From the NCBI GenBank assembly GCA_964567475.1, contig CAZMMV010000041.1, forward strand, positions 1-14,157: DNA of 14,157 nt, read 5' to 3'. The translations under genes were made by a program, and so were the position numbers. Source of the DNA: CAZMMV01 sp964567475. GTDB taxonomy: Bacteria; Bacillota; Clostridia; Tissierellales; Tissierellaceae. Below the pieces are notes generated by a model. That model was not told the origin of the DNA and did not search any database. It was given only the letters and a program-made list of their open reading frames with translations. Of this stretch, positions 7,412 through 13,089 are shown piece after piece. Each line of letters starts with the position of its first letter. The first letter of the stretch is position 1.

Positions 7412-8014
7412 TTAATATCCTAGTTCTTCATCTATCAAATAAACATGTATATTAGTTTGTCCTGGATTTTTGTGAATGATTGTTTCAATCTTACATATTC
7501 TATCTGGTGAGTTGCAATCACTGCACTTACCAGTATGAACACATGGAGTATTTAATTTTAGTCTTTTTGCATTCTTAGGAGCAGCTATTGTATCTATTCT
7601 TATTTTTGCTGCCTCATAATCATCACATATCTTATTTTTCCCTACTATTACAAATACATCCCTATGACCAAAAAACATAGAGGATACTCTATTTCCATTT
7701 CCATCTACATTTACAAACTTTCCATCCATTGTTAAAGCGTTGGTGCTAGTTAAATATATATCTGAATCCTTTGCTTTATTTATAGGATTTTCTACATCTT
7801 TTCTCCAATGCCAAAAAACACTATTTCCTTTCTTTTTTAATTCTTCATATACCTCCAGTTCCTCTATAGTAATAGATCCACCTATACCCACACTATCTTG
7901 TTTTTTAATTTCAGATATCAATTTTTCTTTTGCTTCTCTTTTATTATTAAATATCTTTACTGTAAATCCATTTTTAGTAAGTGTATTCTCTAATTGAGTA
8001 AATATATCTTTCAA
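7412..8014 (-). CDS. LUD-domain protein (LutC/YkgG-like), unknown substrate
   Basis: This 200-aa protein is a short member of the LUD (DUF162) family. Diagnostic segments are GIGGSITIEEL (43-53), STNALTMDGKFVNVDGNGNR (90-109), VIVGKNKICDDYEAAKIR (122-139) and IAAPKNAKRL (143-152). Family members such as LutC occur in lactate oxidation complexes, but many short forms stand alone with unknown function. Near the C terminus there are four cysteines in a cluster (158, 164, 167, 174; C-x5-C-x2-C-x6-C), which could bind a metal or carry sulfur; this is inference. No lutA/lutB partner is nearby, so a lactate role is unsupported. It is the first gene of the operon with the cysteine desulfurase and thiI. 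The start is a TTG, with the very G-rich ribosome binding site AGGGGGAG. It ends 17 bases before the next gene. Confidence 0.85.
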   Translation of the reverse strand: MKDIFTQLENTLTKNGFTVKIFNNKREAKEKLISEIKKQDSVGIGGSITIEELEVYEELKKKGNSVFWHWRKDVENPINKAKDSDIYLTSTNALTMDGKFVNVDGNGNRVSSMFFGHRDVFVIVGKNKICDDYEAAKIRIDTIAAPKNAKRLKLNTPCVHTGKCSDCNSPDRICKIETIIHKNPGQTNIHVYLIDEELGY

Positions 8015-8042
8015 AAAATCTCCCCCTAATAATATCTGCTAT

Positions 8043-8077
8043 TCTTATATTATATAAGATTTTTGTATTTTATTAAA
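8043..8077 (-). promoter_or_regulatory. Probable promoter of the lud-thiI operon with an overlapping palindrome
   Basis: On the minus strand a perfect -10 box TATAAT (8054-8049) sits about 35 bases before the TTG start of the LUD gene. The -35 box 17 bases further upstream (TTTAAT, 8077-8072) is weak. The palindrome TCTTATAT-T-ATATAAGA (8043-8059) overlaps the -10 box, so a repressor site is possible, but an AT-rich palindrome can occur by chance. Confidence 0.4.
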
Positions 8078-8127
8078 GTCTTATTAATTTAAACGATTAT
8101 TTCACCATTGCCATTATATAAATTTAA

Positions 8128-8134
8128 TGTCGAA
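8128..8134 (+). promoter_or_regulatory. Spo0A-box-like site
   Basis: TGTCGAA matches the core 0A box TGNCGAA of the sporulation regulator Spo0A. A partial copy (AGTCGATAA, from 8139) follows 11 bases later. The sites are about 40-80 bases upstream of the small RNA start point. A seven-base match may be chance; the pair and position raise the likelihood moderately. Confidence 0.4.
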
Positions 8135-8172
8135 ACAAAGTCGATAAATGTTGCTTTTCTTCGAAAAAGCTC

Positions 8173-8201
8173 TTGCATATTATAATTAAATTTGCTATAA
8201 T
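8173..8201 (+). promoter_or_regulatory. Strong sigma-A promoter of the small RNA gene
   Basis: TTGCAT (8173-8178), a 17-base spacer, and a perfect TATAAT (8196-8201) with an extended -10 TG at 8193-8194. Transcription would start near 8208. There is no start codon with a ribosome binding site downstream, so the product appears to be an RNA. Confidence 0.75.
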
Positions 8202-8207
8202 TTAATT

Positions 8208-8322
8208 GTGGTTATCCCCCTGGTAACCCAAAATAAGATCTCTATTCCCAATACCCCTTTTGAACGGTTTATTTACATCCGAACGGAATGGATGAAGACC
8301 CCATTGAGGGGTCTCTTTTTTT
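8208..8322 (+). ncRNA. Candidate small regulatory RNA with C-rich loops
   Basis: Between a strong promoter and a strong terminator lies a stretch of about 115 bases without a credible protein gene. The 5' end can fold as GGTTA / TAACC (8210-8214 with 8224-8228) holding CCCCC in its loop. An apparently unpaired region with CCCA and ACCCCTTT (8246-8260) follows, then a short hairpin around CATCC / GGATG (8276-8280 with 8290-8294), then the terminator. The hexamer GAACGG occurs twice (8262-8267, 8281-8286). Firmicute small RNAs with exposed C-rich motifs, such as RsaE/RoxS, bind ribosome binding sites of target messages, so the same action is plausible. I cannot assign it to a known RNA family. 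It is too short for 6S RNA and lacks the conserved core of the signal recognition particle RNA. It is divergent from the LUD gene and convergent with the gene at 8391. Confidence 0.6.
8296..8322 (+). terminator. Rho-independent terminator of the small RNA
   Basis: AGACCCC (8296-8302) pairs with GGGGTCT (8308-8314) around the loop ATTGA, followed by C and seven T residues. This is a GC-rich stem in a very AT-rich context, a clear intrinsic terminator on the plus strand. Confidence 0.9.
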
Positions 8323-8348
8323 ATATTATTAAAATAAAAAACATAATC

Positions 8349-8396
8349 TTTTAAAATTAAGGAGAGTTCAATATTGAACTCTCCTTAATTTTAAAA
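8349..8396 (-). terminator. Terminator formed by a 48-base perfect palindrome
   Basis: The bases 8349-8396 are a perfect inverted repeat with 24-base arms and no spare loop, centred in CAATATTG. It overlaps the TAA stop of the 348-aa gene. On the minus strand it is followed by AGATTATG and then a run of T, as expected for an intrinsic terminator; on the plus strand there is no T run. Confidence 0.75.
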
Positions 8397-9437
8397 TCCT
8401 TTTATATTAAAAGTCTTAGAAGATACTATTTCAGTATTCTCAGTAGATCCAAATCCTAAGAATTTCACTTCTGGATATACCTTTCCAAAAGAATAATTTA
8501 ATATTACCTTATTATTTGCCTTTTTACTCAAATACTTATATATAAGAAAATCTATATTTTTAGTTTCTTTCCATAAGTAAGTTTCACTCCAGATTCTATC
8601 TTTATTGTTATAATATCTGCTAAATAATCTGTTTAATTCAACCCAAATAATCCAAAGTCTATTATTATATAATATTATTGTTGGATATGCTGGAGTACCT
8701 TCATTAGACAAACTATCTTCACTTATCTTCCTTAATCCTCCTTCTGTATCTAAAAATTTTTCATGTTTTACCACTAGATTTTCATTTACATATTCACAAT
8801 AAGTAAAATAATAATTATCAATTGTTTTTATCACATCTAAAAATAGCTTTTCTCTATCTGTCTCAATTAATTTAATTGATTTCCCCCATTTTAATTCTTT
8901 AAAATTAAATTTCTTTATGATTATATCTTTATTCATATTAATATATGACAATATAATATGGCCTTTTTCACTTATTACTCTAATTGGATTAAGAATCTTT
9001 TTAGCTTCTATCTCTTCTGGTATAAATGTATCCCATACCTTACCATTGTAATAATGATGATATATAATATACTTACCACTCTCTTTTGACATCATGCAGT
9101 ATATTATATTAATCTTCTTGTCTTTTACCAATATATTTAACTCATATACTTCCGGAATTGCTTGTCTTGTTAATTTAACTTCCTCTATTTTATCTTCTTT
9201 TATAATTTTTAAAATCAAATTCATTTCTTTATTTTGATATATAAAATAGATATCACCTAATGGCCCTATGCTTATATCATATTCTTCTAAAATATCTTCA
9301 CACAAATTTTCTTTCATATTATCTTCTATATTTCCAACTATCTTTTCAATTATAACTTTATTTTGTGATTTTCTAAACAATAATATATTCTTTTCATCCT
9401 TTTCTACAATCATCCATTTATCTGTATAAAAACTCAT
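8391..9437 (-). CDS. Hypothetical protein with beta-propeller-like repeats, possibly sporulation-linked
   Basis: I do not recognise this 348-aa protein as a named family. It has no signal peptide or membrane helix. It contains spaced repeats of a strand-aromatic-Asn/Asp-x-x-x-Trp pattern: YIIYHHYYNGKVWDTFI (123-139), IIIKKFNFKELKWGKSIKL (172-190) and LFSRYYNNKDRIWSETYLW (271-289), with intervening hydrophobic strands such as LWIIWVELN. That is the look of a beta-propeller blade repeat, as in sialidase-like or Kelch-like folds, but no catalytic motif is evident. The ATG follows AAGGTGGTG with 5-base spacing. Transcription diverges from the Cys-rich gene at 9602, and both have sigma-K-like promoters, so a part in late sporulation, perhaps in the spore coat, is a reasonable guess. 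It ends at the palindromic terminator. A carbohydrate-binding role would also fit the repeats. Confidence 0.7.
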   Translation of the reverse strand: MSFYTDKWMIVEKDEKNILLFRKSQNKVIIEKIVGNIEDNMKENLCEDILEEYDISIGPLGDIYFIYQNKEMNLILKIIKEDKIEEVKLTRQAIPEVYELNILVKDKKINIIYCMMSKESGKYIIYHHYYNGKVWDTFIPEEIEAKKILNPIRVISEKGHIILSYINMNKDIIIKKFNFKELKWGKSIKLIETDREKLFLDVIKTIDNYYFTYCEYVNENLVVKHEKFLDTEGGLRKISEDSLSNEGTPAYPTIILYNNRLWIIWVELNRLFSRYYNNKDRIWSETYLWKETKNIDFLIYKYLSKKANNKVILNYSFGKVYPEVKFLGFGSTENTEIVSSKTFNIKGF

Positions 9438-9454
9438 TTAAACACCACCTTGTA

Positions 9455-9483
9455 TATTATATAAGTATCTAATAAAAAAAGTC
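9455..9483 (-). promoter_or_regulatory. Sigma-K-like promoter of the 348-aa gene
   Basis: On the minus strand GACT (9483-9480), 16 bases, then TATATAATA (9463-9455) resembles the sigma-K pattern mACm-N16-CATAnnnTA, with the first base of the -10 and the flanks of AC deviating. It also contains TATAAT, so sigma-A use is possible. AT richness makes chance matches likely. Confidence 0.35.
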
Positions 9484-9537
9484 GCTTTAATAATTAATAT
9501 TGCTTTAATGAGTTTTATATTACTATTTTTTATTTGT

Positions 9538-9566
9538 AACACAAATACCAGTTAAAGAATATATTA
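9538..9566 (+). promoter_or_regulatory. Sigma-K-like promoter of the Cys-rich gene
   Basis: AACA (9538-9541), 16 bases, then AATATATTA (9558-9566) matches the sigma-K pattern mACm-N16-CATAnnnTA except for the first base of the -10. The start point would be near 9573, about 30 bases before the ATG. No good sigma-A promoter is seen in this stretch. Confidence 0.4.
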
Positions 9567-9601
9567 AGATTGAGAACTAAATTAAAAAAGGAGGAAACAA
9601 A

Positions 9602-10591
9602 ATGAGTTCAAATATATTACCAGAAGATATTACTCAAAATATTACCGATAGATGTTGTACTGGTACTTCAGGCTGTGAATGGGATGGTACTTTAAGAAGA
9701 GTAGTTACCGAGCCAGTATATGTACAAAAGGTCTATGATGCTACTCTAGTTCAACTGCAAGCTCTAAGTACGGTTAACAGTATTCAATTCACTCCAAGAA
9801 TAGGTGCTAATTCAAGAATAACTAGAGTTTTAGATATTAGATGTAAAAGGTTTTTCAATCCTGCCAATATCAATGATCCACGTAACCTAGTTGTAGATCC
9901 TGAAACTATACTTTCAGGAGGAGAATTTGTAAAGAAACCAAATGGTGAATTTGTTGAAGTAGTAGGTCCAGATGGTCTAACTAGTCAAAAAATAATTTAT
10001 GCTGATACTTCAGAATGTGATCATATAGGCAGAGGTACTCCTGTGTTTGGTACACAAAGAATACTTCTTAAGGGAAATGTATTTTTAGAAATTGATGTAT
10101 TGGTTATTGATTCTCGTGGACGAAGAAGTAAAGTTACTTTATCATCTAATGTTCCTATAGCACCAATTAATGCACCTATAATCTTAACTAATTTTTTTGA
10201 ATTATGTGTCCCTTCAGTATTTGGAGGAGCATATTTCCCAAGATTTGCTGAATTCTGTAACATCTTATGTGAAACAAGATTAGCTACAAACAGCATTTCA
10301 AGAGATATCCGTATATGTCCAGAAACTGGAGAAGTAAGAATAGATTTAATAATTGCCATTTGTATTTCATGCGAAAAGAAAATCATAGTTCCTGTTCAAT
10401 TATGTGTTCTTTCAACTGGATTTACAGAAATTTCTCCTGAAACTTCACCTATTTGTACAACATTCCCAACCCTATTCCCAAAACAAATAGATGAAAATAG
10501 TGTACAGCCATTACCTGATAATCCTTGCAAAAGAGACGTAGAAGGTTTAGATGTAGAAGATTTAGATGAAGATAAGTATTACCAAAATTAA
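9602..10591 (+). CDS. Cysteine-rich protein, probable spore-surface or sporulation protein
   Basis: This 329-aa protein resembles conserved uncharacterised Cys-rich proteins of spore-forming Clostridia, from memory of such sequences rather than a search. It has 14 cysteines (18, 19, 25, 81, 139, 202, 219, 223, 239, 254, 257, 268, 285, 309), including the CC pair and CISC. No signal peptide or membrane helix is seen. Conserved-looking blocks are VVTEPVYVQKVYDATLVQLQ (34-53), RVLDIRCKRFFNP (75-87), APIILTNFFELCVPSVF (191-207) and CEKKIIVPVQLCVLSTGF (257-274). The last 20 residues are acidic with the repeat DVEGLDVEDLDED. Many cysteines in a soluble cytoplasmic protein suggest disulfide or metal cross-linking, as in the spore coat or exosporium. 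The ribosome binding site AAAGGAGG is excellent. Expression is probably from the sigma-K-like promoter upstream. The function is otherwise unknown. Confidence 0.75.
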   Translation: MSSNILPEDITQNITDRCCTGTSGCEWDGTLRRVVTEPVYVQKVYDATLVQLQALSTVNSIQFTPRIGANSRITRVLDIRCKRFFNPANINDPRNLVVDPETILSGGEFVKKPNGEFVEVVGPDGLTSQKIIYADTSECDHIGRGTPVFGTQRILLKGNVFLEIDVLVIDSRGRRSKVTLSSNVPIAPINAPIILTNFFELCVPSVFGGAYFPRFAEFCNILCETRLATNSISRDIRICPETGEVRIDLIIAICISCEKKIIVPVQLCVLSTGFTEISPETSPICTTFPTLFPKQIDENSVQPLPDNPCKRDVEGLDVEDLDEDKYYQN

Positions 10592-10603
10592 TGTTTAATT
10601 ATA

Positions 10604-10640
10604 AAAAAATCCATCTTAATTTTTTTAAGATGGATTTTTT
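10604..10640. terminator. Bidirectional terminator between convergent genes
   Basis: A 16-base-pair stem (10604-10619 with 10625-10640) with a five-base T loop and A/T runs on both flanks serves the Cys-rich gene on the plus strand and the Gate-domain gene on the minus strand. The minus-strand stop codon (10641-10639) lies at the base of the stem. Confidence 0.85.
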
Positions 10641-11100
10641 ATTGTATATTTAATTTATTAGTCTTTCTATTTAAAATTTTAGACGCGATAATTGAAATAA
10701 TTATTGCTGTTGTCAGTCTAAGACCTAATAAAAGCCAAAGATTTGCCCCTATTACTACAAATAAAAGTGTATCCTCTACTACTGCATGACAAGCAATCAA
10801 AAAAATCATTATAACATATAAGTCTTTCTTACTTAAATTGTTATCCTCAGTACTTTCAATTATTATTCCAGCTCCATAAGATAATCCAAAAAATAATCCA
10901 ATAATTAAAGGAAAAGTTGCCTCATCTGAAATATTTAAAGATTTAAATAGATAATTTAATTTCTTTGACATTTTATCTAATATACTAGAATCCTTTAATA
11001 ATTGCATTACTATCATTAATGGAATTATTATTTTAGCCAATGTAAGTACTGAACCTAAAGAACCAGAGATACTGTCTTTAAAATACAATGAAAAATCCAT
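10639..11100 (-). CDS. Small membrane protein with one Gate (nucleoside-recognition) domain, second of a pair
   Basis: This 153-aa protein has about four hydrophobic segments (near 18-34, 63-81, 95-109 and 111-143). The central block ISDEATFPLIIGLFFGLSYGAGIIIES (57-83) and ACHAVVEDTLLFVVIGA (103-119) match the Gate/nucleoside-recognition family, found in SpmA/SpmB, YjiH-like proteins and parts of FeoB and nucleoside transporters. It is shorter than SpmA or SpmB. Its gene is 9 bases after a similar one, with AGGAGGT overlapping that gene's stop, so the two are probably made together and form a heteromeric complex. Substrate and function are unknown; a role in spore core dehydration, as for SpmAB, is one possibility. 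It ends on the shared terminator. Confidence 0.8.
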   Translation of the reverse strand: MDFSLYFKDSISGSLGSVLTLAKIIIPLMIVMQLLKDSSILDKMSKKLNYLFKSLNISDEATFPLIIGLFFGLSYGAGIIIESTEDNNLSKKDLYVIMIFLIACHAVVEDTLLFVVIGANLWLLLGLRLTTAIIISIIASKILNRKTNKLNIQ

Positions 11101-11109
11101 ATTTACCTC

Positions 11110-11526
11110 CTATAAAATTATACTTAAAATTAATCCAAAAATTACTGCTAGTCCTATTCTTATGGAAACTACCATCAGTAAACTAACTCCTGTTTTTTTG
11201 CAAACTGCCGATTCTAAAAACAAACTATGGGAAAATGATAACATTACCGAAAGAATCGTTATCTGCTTTACTGTTAATGATAAACTTGTTATAGCTCCTA
11301 TGGCTGCATATAAGTTTACAAAGTTTCCTAGTACTAAGACTATAGAGGCTTCACCTGGTAAGCCTATTAGACTCATAGCTGGGGTTAGCCGATTAGAAAT
11401 AATATCTAACATTGGAGTCATTTTTAAAAATGTAATAAAAAAATATACTGGCACAACAATCTTAGTTAAACTCCAAAGAGTAATTAAGCCTTTTTGAAAT
11501 CCTTTTTTAATGCTATTTGTATACAT
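11110..11526 (-). CDS. Small membrane protein with one Gate (nucleoside-recognition) domain, first of a pair
   Basis: This 138-aa protein has about four hydrophobic segments (near 15-35, 60-80, 88-104 and 114-138). The block GLPGEASIVLVLGNFVNLYAAIG (55-77) and FSHSLFLESAVCKKTG (98-113) are the family signature, with His100 and Glu105 likely conserved polar residues in the membrane. The next gene has the equivalent blocks (SDEATFPLIIG and CHAVVED), so the two are diverged copies of one domain. The ATG has only a modest ribosome binding site (GGTGA) and starts 19 bases after the 478-aa gene, so translation may be coupled. The transported or sensed ligand is not evident from sequence. Assignment to the Gate family is from motif pattern only. 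Confidence 0.8.
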   Translation of the reverse strand: MYTNSIKKGFQKGLITLWSLTKIVVPVYFFITFLKMTPMLDIISNRLTPAMSLIGLPGEASIVLVLGNFVNLYAAIGAITSLSLTVKQITILSVMLSFSHSLFLESAVCKKTGVSLLMVVSIRIGLAVIFGLILSIIL

Positions 11527-11545
11527 TTTATCGTCACCATAACCT

Positions 11546-12982
11546 TTATTTATTTTGTTCTATATTATTTAAAAAGTATAATATATAATCTGTTATAAAT
11601 CTTATTTCTTCTTGAGATGTATTCTTTCTATCTAAGGCATATATTATATACTCTCTAAACTCTTTTATGTTCTTGAAAGGTAAATCTATTAAAGATAAAA
11701 GCTTTCTCATTCTGCTTCTTCTTTCAATATTGGACATCTTAGACATAGATCTTGAAATATACTTAATTAATGAATCTATAGATTGTTCTAAATAAAAATC
11801 TGAAGTTATTTCATCATCTTTTGCAAATAATAAGTCTATATTTGATAAATTATAATCATTATAATAAACTAATATATCTTTAGTATATAAAAACATATCA
11901 ACTAATTCCTTATCTTCAAAATCTTTTCTTTCTATGGCTTCTTTATTTAACTCTTCAAATTCAGATACATACTGGAATGTTTCTTTCTCACTTTTTTCTA
12001 TCTTTTCATTACTTTTATTTAAAAAATCATCTATTAAATCTTTATCATTATTTTCAATAACTTTATTCCATTCCGTAAGAAATTCCTCTAATTCTATTGA
12101 AATAGGAGCTTCTATACTAAGATATATAGAAATTATCATATTATAAGTCAAACCTAATATTAATATAAAATTATATAATTCATTTAATTCATTTGTTATT
12201 TTTGCTAATTCTTCTACTATTTTATTTAGTTCATCCACGGTCTTTTCATGAAAACTTATCTTTTTAAATTTTTCTATTTCAATAAAATAATAATCAAAGT
12301 TTATACCATATCCATATTGCAATGAACTATCCCATTGTCTTTTATAATAATTTATTTTATCTTCTACTTTTGATTTACTTATATTACTTAAATTTCTAAT
12401 TAATGAATCTTTTATTATATTAAAGTATTTATCTTTTGTAAGTCTCATTGGTAAAGAATAGACTATTTCAGAAATAATGTAATTATAGCTTCTATAATCT
12501 TCCTTTGACAACTCTAATCTTTGTTGGATTGACACTATTATTTTTTCTATACTAATTTCTCTTAGGTCCTTTTTATTACTAGTTTTAGATTTAATCTTTA
12601 TTTCATACTGATTAATAATTTGTTCTATATAAGATAATTCTATAAAATATCCTTCAGTTATCTTAGCTAAATTATATAAATCCTTTCTAATATCTAAAGC
12701 CTCACTTAGAAAACTCTTATTTTCCCCTTCATCTACTGAAAAGTTTATTAGTTTAATTGCTCTTTGTATATATTGTTTAAATATATCTTTTTCTGAGATA
12801 TTCTTTAAAAAGTTTAATTCTGTATTATCTTCTAAAATAGATTTTAATGTTAATATTGCATTAAATGCATTTAGGTAACTTGATTCCTTTATTCCCTTTA
12901 ATTTGCTTTTATTTAAATTAATTATATTCTCTTTAAGTTCATTGTTAGTTAATTTAGAAATCTCCTGTCCATAATCTTCCAT
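11546..12982 (-). CDS. Hypothetical protein, large, mostly helical
   Basis: I do not recognise this 478-aa protein. It is rich in Ile, Asn, Lys and Glu with long amphipathic helices and few glycines or prolines, so it is predicted to be almost all alpha-helical. There is no signal peptide. One hydrophobic stretch (about 271-289, FILILGLTYNMIISIYLS) could be a membrane helix or a buried core helix. Before it lie charged helices with KTVDELNKIVEELAKITNELNELY (247-270), a coiled-coil candidate, and after it IEKSEKETFQYVSEFEELNKE (328-348). No catalytic motif is seen. It is the first gene of the operon with the two Gate proteins and has ribosome binding site AGGAG about 9 bases before the ATG. 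It may be an accessory or scaffold protein for that membrane pair; this is inference. Confidence 0.65.
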   Translation of the reverse strand: MEDYGQEISKLTNNELKENIINLNKSKLKGIKESSYLNAFNAILTLKSILEDNTELNFLKNISEKDIFKQYIQRAIKLINFSVDEGENKSFLSEALDIRKDLYNLAKITEGYFIELSYIEQIINQYEIKIKSKTSNKKDLREISIEKIIVSIQQRLELSKEDYRSYNYIISEIVYSLPMRLTKDKYFNIIKDSLIRNLSNISKSKVEDKINYYKRQWDSSLQYGYGINFDYYFIEIEKFKKISFHEKTVDELNKIVEELAKITNELNELYNFILILGLTYNMIISIYLSIEAPISIELEEFLTEWNKVIENNDKDLIDDFLNKSNEKIEKSEKETFQYVSEFEELNKEAIERKDFEDKELVDMFLYTKDILVYYNDYNLSNIDLLFAKDDEITSDFYLEQSIDSLIKYISRSMSKMSNIERRSRMRKLLSLIDLPFKNIKEFREYIIYALDRKNTSQEEIRFITDYILYFLNNIEQNK

Positions 12983-13008
12983 TACTTATTGCTCCTCTCT
13001 TAATACTT

Positions 13009-13037
13009 TTGATTTTATATAAATTAAAATGTATAAT
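13009..13037 (+). promoter_or_regulatory. Sigma-A promoter of the exonuclease gene
   Basis: TTGATT (13009-13014), a 17-base spacer, and a perfect TATAAT (13032-13037). The start point would be near 13044, giving a leader of about 45 bases to the ATG at 13090. Confidence 0.65.
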
Positions 13038-13056
13038 TAATATAACAATAATTCAA
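13028..13056 (-). promoter_or_regulatory. Possible promoter of the 478-aa gene operon
   Basis: On the minus strand TTGAAT (13056-13051), a 17-base spacer, and TACATT (13033-13028). The -10 is weaker. It overlaps the plus-strand promoter at 13009-13037 so that the two -10 boxes share bases, which would make them compete. Confidence 0.4.
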
Positions 13057-13089
13057 TTATAACATAATAAAGGCATAGGGTGAATTCAT

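Noticed and set aside
7412..8014. Lactate utilisation protein LutC proper
   Set aside because: No lutA or lutB gene is near, and the protein has a cysteine-rich tail; only the LUD domain can be supported.
8153..8170. Terminator hairpin GCTTTT / AAAAGC upstream of the small RNA
   Set aside because: No T run follows on either strand; it lies just upstream of the -35 box and is at most a minor regulatory element.
8208..8322. 6S RNA or signal recognition particle RNA
   Set aside because: The length of about 115 bases is too short for 6S, no long central-bubble duplex is seen, and the conserved core of the signal recognition particle RNA is absent.
8208..8352. Open frame starting with GTG at the predicted start of the small RNA, about 47 codons
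   Set aside because: There is no ribosome binding site, it would be leaderless, and the terminator lies within it. A shorter frame from the ATG at 8289 has the same faults.
10021..10386. 121-codon minus-strand frame inside the Cys-rich gene
   Set aside because: It has no ribosome binding site, lies fully within a clearly real gene on the other strand, and its protein has no recognisable features. The same holds for the other antisense frames in the window.
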